DNA from: Tenrec ecaudatus
Lineage: Eukaryota > Chordata > Mammalia > Afrosoricida > Tenrecidae
Direction: 5' to 3'
Assembly (NCBI RefSeq): GCF_050624435.1
Contig: NC_134542.1
Span: 14,449,497 to 14,513,496 of the forward strand
Length of the DNA: 64,000 nucleotides
Below, in pieces: positions 11,263 to 21,868 of the stretch (position 1 is its first letter; every line of letters begins with the position of its first letter). The notes under the pieces are model-generated. The model was given only the letters and a program-made list of their open reading frames with translations, did no database searches and was not told the origin of the DNA. Both the position numbers and the translations under genes were made by a program.

Positions 11263-12420
11263 TCCAGTCATGGAAGAAGTTCTGTTTCAGGGAGACTCTG
11301 AGAAGGGAACCCTGGAAAAGGAGAAGGTTGGGCTAGAGGGTTCTCGCCCCTCGTGAAGTTGGTTTTAACCCCACTGGACTCTCTTGTCTTGCTTCTATCA
11401 CGCAGTAGATGGGAAATGAGATCCTTTTTTTTTAGTAGGCAAAAATTATTGTCTGAATTTCACCACGTGGGAAAATAAGATGAACAGTTATTGCTTTATT
11501 TACAATGCATTCTTCTTAACTGGGTCACTTAAAGAAGGAAGCTACAACAGAACAGCTTGTCTTTCCATTACCCAAACACACTTATATAAAGAGGGATTAT
11601 GAAATATAGGCTGTTGGAGAAGATCCGTATACTGAGATCTAGTTAGGTGTGTGGTAAGGAAATGCCCGTTGCTCTTGGTAAACATATTTTTAAAATTTTC
11701 TGTTCATCAATCATTGCAAGTGGTAGACGCAGCCCTGTGGCATTGGGTAGGAAGAAATGATTCCGTACGTTGGAGCCCTTATCCACTGTGCCCAAATTCT
11801 GCCCTCCGGTCAAGAGAGAAACAGAAACTGTGGCTCTAGGTTATGTCCTGTGTCGTCTTCCGCTCAATAATTCAGCTTGTTTGTTTCTTATCTATATGTG
11901 GAAACTATTGAAGAATCAATACTCTCGTGACACATACCGAGGCGATACTTTCTAAATCATGTTTCATTGCAGTACTTTCTCCTTCCGTTACTGGATCTGG
12001 TATCTCCTAAACTGTTATGAACCCATTTACTGTTCATGATAAACCACTTGCTCACGAAAAATGTGAGGTTTAACAAATAAGGAATACCTACTGTATTTAT
12101 TCAAGTGTCTATTGCTTACGTGTTAAATGTGAGCAGAATATTGATTGCCTATCTGTTTTCTGCAATTACTACACAGTAACTTTTTGAGTACGTTGAAATT
12201 TATCTGTGCAACAAATTTATATTAGAATACAATTTGAAGCATTTTTTTCTCTCTAGCCTTTTTCGACTGGGGAAGCAATTAGTACACTTTGTTCTTGTAC
12301 TAGCTGTGTTTCTATATAATATGTGCCCTATGTCTCCCAGAGACCCTAGAGAACACTGGTCTTCCCCCCGTTTGTGGGTTCTGTTTTTGTGAGATTTTTT
12401 GTTGTTGAGAATATGCAGAC

Positions 12421-12426
12421 AATAAA
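12421..12426 (+). promoter_or_regulatory. WDFY2: Polyadenylation signal AATAAA, probably WDFY2
   Basis: A canonical hexamer is followed within 15-50 bases by T/GT-rich sequence (CCCTTGCTTGTTATCC, CTCTTGTTTGCTTG). This is the arrangement expected for cleavage near 12440. Confidence 0.6.
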
Positions 12427-12445
12427 ATGTCCCTTGCTTGTTATC

Positions 12446-13305
12446 CTATTGCTTCATTTCACTCTTGTTTGCTTGATCCGGGCAGAGGGCAGACAGAGCT
12501 GCTAATTTGTGTTTCCCAGCCCTTTGGCCTGGATGCTCCACCAACATTCTCTGCCACTCAATCCTGGAAACGGTTCTGCAAGCTGTCAGTTTTCCTGTTT
12601 CTCAAATGAGGAAACCAAGGTCCGAACAAGTGAAAGCTTCCAGAGTCAGGGTCTCATCATCCCCTGCCTTTGTGTGCCAGCGTGCAGTGCACGTTTTGTG
12701 AAAGGGGGCGTCAGAGGTCCCACAGTGGACGGTTATCAAGAAGACGAGTGTATTTCCTCACAGCCAGGAGCCTTAAAGTTCAAATCAGGGCCTTCCCTAC
12801 TGATGGGATCTTCACATGGCTTTGGTCTTCTGTGTGTGTGTGTTTGCATCTCTTGTCTCGTTATAAGACAATACTTAGAAATGATTAGGCTTAGGACCCA
12901 CACTCCTCCAGAGACAGACCGACTAAGGGATAAATCCCTATTTCCATACTGGGCCACTCACAGGTACAAGACGTAGGACTTCAACATAACTCTTGGGGGG
13001 GGGGGGAAGGGGGACATACTTCAGCCCATAAGCAGGAGATGGGGATGATCTCGGGGAGCTGGTGAGGCCCTGCTGGCACAGCATCGCCCTGGGCATTCGG
13101 TGTGCAGCCAGCACCTGCATGCAGTGTCGGCCCTTGGCTTCAACCAGTCGGTTTGTGATTGAGCACAAGGTGACTCAGGCCCCAAGGAACTAAGACCTCA
13201 GCTAAACTGGTAAGCAGTTACTTTGGGAACTAAAATGGAAGCTTAATGTGTGTTTCTCAAAACAGACAAGCCTTTGTTTTCTGATTTAAAAAAAATGTGC
13301 ATTGT
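12446..13305. other. Intergenic, no clear feature
   Basis: About 12590-12645 has a MIR-like core (CTCAAATGAGGAAACCAAGG). The rest, including a poly(G) run near 12993, shows nothing I can assign. The frame at 12509-12976 has no recognisable protein features. Confidence 0.5.
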
Positions 13306-13497
13306 AGTAAAACCAAAAGAACAAACCCATTGCCGACAAGTCCATATCGACTCAGAACAATGCTGTATTGGGGTTTGGGGGCCTTGCCAAGTTAGGGGAG
13401 AAGACAGCTTCATCTCCCTCAGAATGGCTGGTGGCTCTGGACCGCCTTACGTGGGATTTGCAGCCCTACTTACCCAGTGCCGATCGAGCGCCTTGTT
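13306..13497 (-). repeat. AfroSINE, first of three adjacent minus-strand copies
   Basis: The + strand begins with the complement of the tail (ACAAACCCATTGCCGACAAG) and ends near the head (CAGTGCCGATCGAGCGCC). Confidence 0.8.
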
Positions 13498-13508
13498 TAT
13501 TACAATAA

Positions 13509-13640
13509 AAACCCAGCCAGCTGCCATTGGGTCAATTCAAGCTCACAGTGAATGTAGGATGGAGGAGAGCTGCCCCTGTGGGTTTACAGGAGTCGAAAAC
13601 CTCTCTCGCCCAGAGAGCTGCTGATGCTTTCCAGCTGCTA
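13509..13640 (-). repeat. AfroSINE fragment, second of three
   Basis: GCTGCCATTGGGTCAATTCA and TGCCCCTGTGGGTTTACAGG are tail-side motifs. The tRNA-derived head is missing. Confidence 0.75.
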
Positions 13641-13677
13641 CACTTACCATTTATATATTCTTGTTATAATAAATAAA

Positions 13678-13877
13678 CATAGCCATGGAGTCAGTGCTGA
13701 CGCATCGATCCTATAGGACAAGGTAGAGCCCTGCCCCTCTTAGTTTCCCAGACTAAGTAACTCTTCATGGGTACAGAAAGCTCCACCTCTCTCCCACTGA
13801 GCGGCTAGTGGTTTGGAACCACTGACTTTGCAGTTAGCCGCCCACGGGGTAATCACTATGCCAACCAAGGCTCCTGT
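13678..13877 (-). repeat. AfroSINE, third of three, near full length
   Basis: The complement of tail, body and head can be followed from CATGGAGTCAGTGCTGACGC to AACCAAGGCTCC. It stands next to the two preceding copies, so this 570-bp block is a SINE cluster. Confidence 0.8.
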
Positions 13878-14021
13878 TTATTATAATAGAAAAGAATAAT
13901 TAAAAGGCACAAAAAATAGTGAAGATTTTTAAAATCCTCCAATGTAATCATCCTAAGAAAACACCGGCCAATCTGTGCTGTATGTTTTTCCAGTGTTTTT
14001 AATGGGTGCATGTACATGAGA

Positions 14022-14095
14022 AAACTTTTCAAAAAGTTGGTGGGAAAATTCCATTGTTTTTCAGTTCCATTTTTCCATAAAATTTATAAAGCCTT
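14022..14095. mobile_element. Palindromic MITE (about 72 bp)
   Basis: The left arm CTTTTCAAAAAGTTGGTGGG is complemented by CCATAAAATTTATAAAGCC on the right. It belongs to the same family as 48616 and 60972. Confidence 0.55.
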
Positions 14096-14299
14096 CTCAT
14101 ATAACACTCATGATACGTGTTTTTAATGGGCCCCATACCCACCCCCTCTCCCACCCTGGCCTTGATCCAACGCAGGTAACTTGCCTGTATCAAAAACACG
14201 GAGGTGCATGCTGTGCTCTTGACTTGCTGGTGAGTGGCAGTGGCCGTGGGCACGGGGCTCCAGTGTTCCTCTCCCAGCCACGTGCTGAGATTGCACTTC

Positions 14300-14575
14300 T
14301 CACCCTTTGGTGGCGCTGTGGGGTAAGCGGTGGACTGATAGGCAGCTGCTCTGTGGAGAAAAGAGGCAATCTGCCACCCTGAAGGTGGGTCGTCTTGGAA
14401 ACTCTAGAGATGTCATGAGTCTGAATGGACCCGGTGGCGGTTGGGAGAAAAAGACCTGGAGATGTCCCATCAAGATCACAGTCTAGGAAACCCCAACGGG
14501 GAGTTCTGCTCGGCCCTGTGGGGCCCTTCCCTGTGAGCTGGAATCGGCTCAATGGGACACAGAGCAGCATGTTGA
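14300..14575 (+). repeat. AfroSINE, composite or internally duplicated
   Basis: A head-like TTTGGTGGCGCTGTGGGGTA starts the element. Body motifs occur twice: a first tail-like stretch at about 14415-14445, and a second body with tail ending CGGCTCAATGGGACACAGAG. This suggests two merged copies. Confidence 0.65.
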
Positions 14576-14875
14576 AAGGAGGTGCTAGATTTCTTGATTC
14601 ATAATTTCTCACTATTGAAGAACACTGCTGAATATGCTACCAGGTTCACCTCTGCCCACTTTTCTATTTTCATTTTTTAGGACAACTCTTAGAAGTGGGA
14701 GTTGCTAGTTCAACGAACATGCATATTGTAAGCTTATGATTCTTAATGATCACATTCTCACAATCTTGCCGATGCTTGATTGAATTGGTTCTTTTCCATT
14801 GACAATAAACAGGTGTATCTAGTGTCTTAAAGAGTTCCAATTTTATTAATTTACAACTGGAATCATACTTGTCAA

Positions 14876-15066
14876 GCCACCCAAGTGCCATGAAGTTGAT
14901 TTTGACTCTCAGTGACCCCAAGTAACACAGTAGAATGGTTCCATAGGATTTCTCGGGTTACATCTGTATGGGACCAGGTTTCTCCTAAGTAAACCTGGGG
15001 GAGTTTGACCCACCAACCTTTTTTCTTACTATGCAAGCATCTAACTGCTGTGCCACCAGTACCCCT
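14876..15066 (-). repeat. AfroSINE copy
   Basis: The complement of the tail (CCATGAAGTTGATTTTGACT) through to the head (TGCTGTGCCACCAGTACCCC). Confidence 0.8.
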
Positions 15067-16414
15067 TCCAGATAGCTGCAGAGAGGTCTGTTCAACAGTC
15101 ACAGCACCCTGGGGAGACTGCTCAGAGCGCAAGGATGCAGAGGAAGAAACGGCTGGCCGGACTCGACATCATCCAACAACCTGAGAGCTTCATCCCACGG
15201 GACCTGGAATCAGCTGGAAATAAAAAGACTCTTGTTTGCTGGCCGCCTTGTTTTAGCTTACCACCCAGGTGTCAAAAACGTTCTCAGGCGGATAACCTTT
15301 AAGTGCTAGATGGCAGCTTTCTTCTCATCCATCACTTGTTAGTCCCTGAATTCCTGTACACAAATAAATTCTTCTCAAAGGATTAGCATGTAGCTTGTTT
15401 CTATGCGTGGAGGTTGAAGGTGGACAAATAACCAGTGTTTCCAAACTGCTGCCCCACTCCATCACTACCTCTAACATCAACTACCTCCCCCCTCCTTATT
15501 CCTCCTTCCCCACCCCTCACCTTTGGTCCTAATTCACTGCAATGACTTACAAACTAATGAACTGTCAAAACTATGGCTCATGTGCCTGCGGAGGTCGGTA
15601 AGGCCAAATCCGTGGTTCAGCCGTTTCACTGCAGACATGGAGATGTCTGAGTCACGTGGTTCAGGGGCCAACAGACCGCAGGCCAGAGGCTGAAGAGCTG
15701 GACACAGCGTCCAGATCGAGAGGAAACTAGCAGAACGTTTGTAGATCCTTGAGGCAGACCATCCGCTCAAAGAGAGGCCCCTTGAGCAAAGCTTACAAGA
15801 GGGTGAAGGGTAAGGGACGGGACTTGAATTACACCTTCTGGTAAGTCTGTGACTCAAGGTTGACCCCCATCCTAATCTGACATCAGTAGTATCATCAACA
15901 ACTCACTGCCCAATGGGACCATACCGGCAGACATCAAGGCAGATCATAAAATGGAGGCTAATGACATCAGATGACAAAACGATGGGTGATTGTACCCCAT
16001 TACAGAACGAATGAATTACGGAATTACATCACTGCTAAACTGAGCGCCGAGGCACAGGTTCCACTTATATGAGTGGCTGTCCAGCCCCTGCAGTGGTCAC
16101 AGTTTATTTGCAGCTTCACTCAATTGTGCAGAAGTTTCAAAGACTGGCTAGGCTATGCACTACATCTTGGATATTTCTGTTTATCTTTCTACTGCACTGA
16201 CCACCCTTGGGAAGCTTGATTTGTATGGTGATATACAGGATCCTTCATGAAAGGTGATAAACATTCTGAGATCACCTTTTTCAAGTCAATCTTTTCATAA
16301 GGAAATGCAGTCTGAGACAACTTGCCAGGTCAAAGTAGAAACATGAAAATCCAAACTCTACCTGATCTCAAATCCACACTCACTTTTCCAGTAGCCCACA
16401 TTGGCTTTCATCTT
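15067..16414. other. Unassigned 1.35 kb segment
   Basis: No open frame with family features and no repeat I can name. An AATAAA-like run (AAATAAATTCTTCTC) is near 15362. It may be a diverged LTR or LINE region, but I see no paired ends. Confidence 0.4.
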
Positions 16415-17140
16415 TGGAGAACTGCTAGACCGTAAACAAGCGGCCATCTAGCTCAGAAGCAACAAAGCCCACAAGGAAGAAGCACACCAGTCTGTGCCAT
16501 CACGAGGTGTCAAAGGGATGAGGTATCAGGCAACAAAGAACAAAAAATATCATTGTGAATGGGGAGGGGGGTGCGTAGTGGAGTCCAAAAGCCCATTTGT
16601 AGGCCACTGGACATCCCCTTACAGAAGGATCTCAGGGAAGAGACGAGCCAGTCAGGGTGCAACGTAGCAACGATGAAACATACAACTTTCTCTAGTTCCT
16701 AAATGCTCCCCACGCACCCACTATCATGATCCCAATTTGACCTTACAAATCTGGCTAGTCCAGAGGATGTACACTGACACAGATAGGAACTGGGAATCCA
16801 AGGCGATGATCCCTTCAGGACCAGTGGTGTGAGTGGCGATACTGGGAGGGTGGGTTGGAAAGGGGGGGACCGATTATAAGGATCTACATATAACTTCCCT
16901 GGGGAATGGGCAACAGAAAAGTGAAGGGAGACATCAGATGGTGCAAGATATGATAAAAATAATTATAAATTATCAAGAGTTCATGAGGGAGTGGGGAGAG
17001 AAAAAATGAGTGGATGCCAGGGGCTTAGGTGGAGAGCAAATGTTTTGAGAATGATGAAGGCAATGATTGAGTGCTTTACACAATTGATGTATGTATGGAT
17101 TGTAATAAGAGTTGTATGAGCCCCTAAGAAAATGATTTTT
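16415..17140 (+). mobile_element. L1 3' UTR, 5'-truncated
   Basis: It shares with the 45.6-47.6 kb copy the motifs GGCCATCTAGCTCAGAAGCA, GAAGAAGCACACCAGTCTGT and GATCTACATATAACTTCCCT. It ends GTTGTATGAGCCCCTAAG with a short A/T tail near 17125-17140. The purine-rich GAGGGAGTGGGGAGAG tract before the end is typical of L1 3' UTRs. Confidence 0.7.
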
Positions 17141-17194
17141 TTAAATGCTATACCTCCAATTTGGCATTTTAGAGGAAGATAAAGCAACAGGCTC

Positions 17195-17345
17195 TCCTTT
17201 ACATCATAACCCAGGGAAGACTAACTTGGACATGATCCTACATGCCCCTCACCCCTGTGTGGCACAGTCTGGGAAACCCACAGGGGCAGTTCTGCCCAGT
17301 TGGCATCGGCTCAATGGCAGTGAGGTTGGTTTGGGATTTGATGGT
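17195..17345 (+). repeat. AfroSINE copy
   Basis: The body GTCTGGGAAACCCACAGGGG and the tail CGGCTCAATGGCAGTGAGGT are clear; the head is weak. Confidence 0.7.
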
Positions 17346-17875
17346 GTTTTAACTCAAATGAGACATTGGAGCTCTATTCATTCGTTTTTGGTTTTTTTCC
17401 CAGAATCAAGAGTGGCATTTTTGGTGTGATAGTCACCATGCCAAGCTTATTATAAACCAAGCATTCATCTCATAGATCTACAGAGAATGATTCTTAATCC
17501 ATGTTTTACAATACTTTGTTAATTGCAGCTATTTTAAAACTCTTAAAAGTTCTATAAAGTAAATTTCAGTTTTTCTGAAGTAGGTATATATTTCAGCAAG
17601 GAGTGAAGGGGAGTGCCCACATTAAGTTAATGAATTAGAACTTGGGGAGCACTCATCTCAGACAGAAACCTCCTGACTTTTCCTGCCACAGGCCCTCCTA
17701 CCAGGAATTTTCACTTCCTAACGCCCTGAGAAGTCGTCAACAACTCCTATACCTTATTGTGAAAATCAAACAGCCCCACGTGACTTGAATGCTTCAGAAT
17801 TCCAGGTATCATTTTCTTATTAAGTCACTGTGATACTACATGTTGATAACATAATGGCAAACAAGCACATTTTTA

Positions 17876-18020
17876 TAGAGCCCATTGAGTTGATTCTGAC
17901 TCACAGCCACCCTGGAAGGCAGAAAGACACTGCCTCGAGATTTCCAAATCTTTCCATCTTTATGGGAACAGACAGGCTTGGGCAGTTCTGACCACCAACC
18001 TTGCAATTAGTTAGCAGCTA
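17876..18020 (-). repeat. AfroSINE copy, partial
   Basis: The complement of the tail (CCATTGAGTTGATTCTGACT) and of the body (TTATGGGAACAGACAGGCTT) is recognisable. It breaks off before the head. Confidence 0.75.
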
Positions 18021-18715
18021 TGAAAATGTCACAGAGGAGACACCTGACATCTTTTTAGCTACACAAGGAAGTGGAGGAATACATCACCCCAGTGCAAGGC
18101 CAACTGCCACAATGCAGAGGGCAGACATGCCTCCGCCCTCCTCTTCATTCGGATACTGACCGTTCCTCTTAAGAATCTATTGCCATGGCCACAAGAAAAC
18201 CTGGCACATAATAGTCACAAGTAGGGGAGTTCATTAGGAAATTAACAAGTTGTCACAAGCCAGGATCAGAAATCATTGAGGAGGTGGTCTTCAGACCACA
18301 GCATCCACCAGCAGCCAAGTCTCTTGTCCTCAGCCGCTCAGCCTCATGGTACGTTGGTCTCTGCCTTGTTCTGTGGGGCAGGAAGCCCACTTACTGCTCT
18401 GTCTCAGATTCTCAAAGTTTCAGAGTTGCCTGTCTGCTCCATTTCATGATTTCCTTGCCTTTGCCTCTAGTCTCGGGCTGACATGTCCTCTTCTGCTCGA
18501 CCATTTCAGGCAGGGATTTCAACTGTGCCCACCTGCGCCTCTTCTGTGATAATCGTGGAAATTCCTCTTCTGAAGCGGCTCTCTGACAGACTGGGGAGGT
18601 CGGCAGGAGTGGGAAATAGCAACTAAAACTGATCAAGCCCTTCTATTAGGGTCCCTCATATCCTATTTGCACACTCATTTGGTGGGAGTTACAGAGATGC
18701 AGATTACACACCCAA
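18021..18715. other. Intergenic, no clear feature
   Basis: No repeat or gene that I can support. Confidence 0.4.
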
Positions 18716-18754
18716 ACATACAATTCACTGCCATTCAGTGGATTCTGACTCATG

Positions 18755-19106
18755 CCCTGTTTCCCCGAAAGTAAGACATCCCCTCCAAAATAAGACCTAC
18801 TTACAGTTTTGCCTCTTGCTGAAATATAAAGCATACCCCTGAAAATAAGGCCTGCCCCAAAATAAGGCCCCCTGAAGCTACCGTAACTCTGGACGCTGGA
18901 CTGTAGCGGCGGGCACTGCTGTGCAGCTCACTTGGCAGAGCGGACAGGAAGTGCCAGGTCTCTTAATAAAACAATAAATGTGTACCGTATTCTTCATGGA
19001 AAAAAAGACATCCCCTGAAAGTAAGACCCAGCACATCTTTAGGGGCAAAAATTAATATAAGACACTGTCTTAAAAAAAAAGTCACTCTTATTTGGGGGGA
19101 ACAGGG
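18755..19106. mobile_element. Non-autonomous DNA transposon with CCCTGTTTCCCC ends, inside an AfroSINE
   Basis: The left end CCCTGTTTCCCCGAAAGTAA and the complement of the right end (CCCTGTTCCCCCCAAATAAG) form imperfect inverted repeats. Inside, AAATAAG/AAGTAAGAC motifs recur near both ends. The SINE sequence continues directly on either side, with a possible TA duplication (TG at 18753-18754, TA at 19107-19108). No coding sequence; the family is not named with certainty. Confidence 0.75.
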
Positions 19107-19190
19107 TAGTAACCTGATAGGACAGTAGAACTGCCCCTGTGGGTTTCCAAGATGAATTCATTACAGGAGTAGAAAGCCTTGTCACTGCCC

Positions 19191-19536
19191 TGTCTGGATG
19201 CCAGCGGGACAGCAAGGGCTGAGCACCCCCACAAGACGGAAAGCAAACCAGACGGCGCCAGATAAGATAACCAGTATCAAGGAGCAGATCAGATGCTTTG
19301 GGTTCAAAGGAAGCAGCGAGAAGTCAAGAAGCCGCAGAACAATCCTCGAAATGGCCAGACCCCATATGCTAATTGCCATGCATGCCCATGCCGGAAGACA
19401 TTCTTCACCGCCCTCTAAAGGCCCTCCCCTGCTGCAGGGCATGACTTCCTATAATAAACAACTATTTCTGTTTCTGCTCTTCCTTGCCCTGTCAGTTTCC
19501 TTTGTCCATCTCTTTGTACTTCACTGTTACTTTGCA
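19191..19536 (+). mobile_element. Solo LTR-like element inside the same AfroSINE
   Basis: A 346-bp element starting TGTCTGGATG and ending TTTGCA. It is flanked by a probable 5-bp duplication, TGCCC and TACCC. It has a polyadenylation-like ATAATAAACAAC near 19455 followed by T-rich sequence, as in an R-U5 region. No internal retroviral genes are present. The limits were chosen from the TG...CA ends and the SINE interruption. Confidence 0.55.
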
Positions 19537-19610
19537 TACCCTACAGAGTGGGTAGTGGTAGACCAAGTCTAACCACAACACCACCAAGGCTCCTTGAGTT
19601 GTGGATAGAA

Positions 19611-21042
19611 TAAGGTGACCAGACATCCCGCTTTTGGCAGAATAGACCCAATTTTTAACAATTTGTCCTGCGTCCCGCGGCGTTTTAAAAAAGTCCCGAA
19701 TTTTGGAAAGAATGCACGGCAAGCTAGGGAAAGGTGGGAGAACGGGAAGGGATATACATAATACATAACGTCACTCAAACAGTTGCTGACTTGTTGCCCG
19801 TAGATGTGGAAAATATTGTTATTAAAACATATTCTTATTTCTATATATACACAGTGCGCGTTGAAATGCTTAAAGAATTTTGTGAAACTGCGGAAGTCGA
19901 ATATCAGAAAATACTTGGATACGGTAAAACGCACTGGTTAGCTCTTTTGCCAGCTGTTGAAAGAATTTTGAAAATATACGATCCTTTGAAATCCTACTTT
20001 CTATCACAGGATAAATGTCCTAGAATTTTAGAAGAGTTTTTTGAAAACAAATCTTCAAATTTTGGCTAGAGTTTGTAAACAATTAAGCAGCTCTTTTTCA
20101 AAATGCTATAAAACTTACTGAAGGTGACAAAATTTCTGTAATCGAAGTAGCAAATGAAGTTAATAATTTAAAATTTCAGTGTCAAGAGCAGTTAGAAAAT
20201 AATTTTCTTCCGTTAACTATCCATAATAATATAAGCCAGTTAGAAGAAGAGGTGCAATAATTCGTGCAGATAACATGAATCACGTTAAAAAGTTCTATAG
20301 TAACTACATAGATTATTTAGAAGAGTGGACGGTACATTACAATGATATTGAACATTTTCATCGGGTTACATTAAAACAAGAACTTAATTGGAATGATGTG
20401 CAAAAATCATTCGGTCATATTACTCAAATTTTCCCATATAGAAATATTTCCAAAAATGATCTTTTTAATGAGGTATCGTTATTAAAAATATATATTGATT
20501 AGGAAAAGGTTCAATCTTGGGCATCAGCAAAAATCACAATAGAGAGCAAATGGTTAGAAATATTTCATCATTTTGAAACAAACCATGTTCCATACAATAA
20601 TGCACTAAAAATTGTGGAATACGCGTTGTCCTTACCAGGAACTAATGCTGTGACTGAACACGTTTTTTCCTACAGTAAATAAAGTGTGGACATCAGAAAA
20701 ATCACAATGAAGTGTTGAGATGTTGAAAGCCATTTTATGTGTGAAACATAATTTAACAAATTCTTGTGAAAAATTTCATGACCTTTTAAACAATGACAGC
20801 GATCTCCTAAAAATTCACTCAAATGAGAAATATGCCAAAGAATAAAATAATACTATACATAATTTTTAATGTATTATATTTGTACTTATGTTGAAATTTA
20901 AAAAATGTATTACAATACTATTTTTGTGTTCTATGAAAAATTTTGTTGCTCCATATAGACCAAAATTTTAATCAAGAACCCCCCACCCCCACCCCTGGTC
21001 AGTGGTGTCCTGCTTTACCAATGTTAAAATCTGGTCACCTTA
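19611..21042 (+). mobile_element. hAT DNA transposon (1432 bp) with both ends and target duplication
   Basis: The ends are inverted repeats: TAAGGTGACCAGA at 19611 and its exact complement at 21030-21042. These fit the usual hAT start (YARNG). The flanking 8 bp are GGATAGAA (19603-19610) and GGATCGAA (21043-21050), one mismatch, with the central TA expected of Buster-type hATs. The interior carries the C-terminal half of a transposase gene; the N-terminal part, including the BED-finger region, is missing. The copy is therefore an internally deleted, non-autonomous relative of an autonomous element. Moderate decay suggests it is fairly young, and horizontal origin is plausible for this group. 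Confidence 0.9.
19734..20840 (+). pseudogene. hAT transposase remnant (C-terminal half, disrupted)
   Basis: Cut-and-paste transposase remnant. Three blocks are visible. (1) 19734-20069 contains YGKTHWLALLPAVERILKIY and LSQDKCPRILEEFF, typical of the conserved core. (2) 20275-20502 includes NWNDVQKSFGHITQIFPYRN. (3) About 20503-20690 contains the hAT dimerisation motif (PGTNAVTEHVFS), followed in another frame by SVEMLKAILCVKHNL. Blocks 2 and 3 share a frame and are separated by a TAG at 20500-20502; at least two frameshifts occur elsewhere. The first catalytic region is absent, so no active enzyme is possible from this copy. Confidence 0.85.
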
Positions 21043-21094
21043 GGATCGAAGAACCTTATTGCTTCACTTCACCACAGGTGTTTCATAAAGCCAA

Positions 21095-21212
21095 CACCAA
21101 ACCTACTGCCATTGGCTTGATTTCAACCCTACAGGACAGAGTAGAACTTACCCCTTTGGGGTTTTGAACATTTAAACCTCTAGCAAAGCAGACAGCTTCA
21201 TCTTTCTCCACA
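21095..21212 (-). repeat. AfroSINE, partial
   Basis: The complement of tail and middle: CTACTGCCATTGGCTTGATT and GCAGACAGCTTCATCTTTCT. The head is missing. Confidence 0.75.
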
Positions 21213-21677
21213 TAAAGTATCAGCTTCATCCTCAACACACCGTGCTTCCTTCATTTGGATATGTGGCTTCTTTAAAAACATTGTATTTCCCCCACTCAGA
21301 AAGCGTCTTCATGAAATGAGAAAATTAGTGACCACTGCAATGGGGGATTGAAAGACTTTCCTGTTACATTTCAACAATAACTTATGAAAGGGGATGCATG
21401 AAAATTACATACATATATATATACACACAGTACTCAATTCAAATCTACACATTTAATTATCATTTAAAAATTGAATAGATTATGTTATCCAAGTATCTGA
21501 GGATATATAGAATATGAGTATATTTAGTTCTTATATTACACTTTTTTAGGAAGGTTTAAATATTGACTATGAAGCAGATGAGGCTTAGTTGAATAATTTA
21601 GTAAAACGTTAGGAAGAGCATGGGATGAAACTTTCATAGATCTTTCAGCTTTCGAGTTTCAAAAAAATGGTAGACCA

Positions 21678-21868
21678 AAAAACCAAACAAACCAAAATTC
21701 ACTACCATCGAGTCAATCATGACTCCTGGCGACCGACAGGACAGGGCAGCACTATCCCTGGGGGTTTTTGAGACTCTACGGGACTAGAAAGCTCCCGAGG
21801 AACACCTGGGGGTCCCCAGCATTGGGGCTAGCAGAGCCCACGACGGCACCCCCTTGCCACCAGGGCTC
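21678..21868 (-). repeat. AfroSINE copy, near full length
   Basis: From the tail complement (CACTACCATCGAGTCAATCA) to the head complement (TTGCCACCAGGGCTCC). Confidence 0.85.

Larger units (their letters stand above)
9273..12445 (+). other. WDFY2: Probable WDFY2 3' UTR
   Basis: From the stop codon to an AATAAA at 12421 there is about 3.1 kb with no intact SINE or LINE. This is unusual for this window and suggests transcribed or constrained sequence. It contains one diverged palindromic MITE. Overlapping short frames here on both strands are not supported as genes. The end is inferred from the signal, not from transcript data. Confidence 0.6.
18716..19597 (-). repeat. One AfroSINE split in three by two later insertions
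   Basis: Pieces at 18716-18754 (tail, ending GATTCTGACTCAT), 19107-19190 (middle, AGTAGAACTGCCCCTGTGGG) and 19537-19597 (head side, ACCACAACACCACCAAGGCT) read in order as one copy. The gaps are the elements at 18755-19106 and 19191-19536. The head-side piece also has an internal deletion. Confidence 0.75.
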
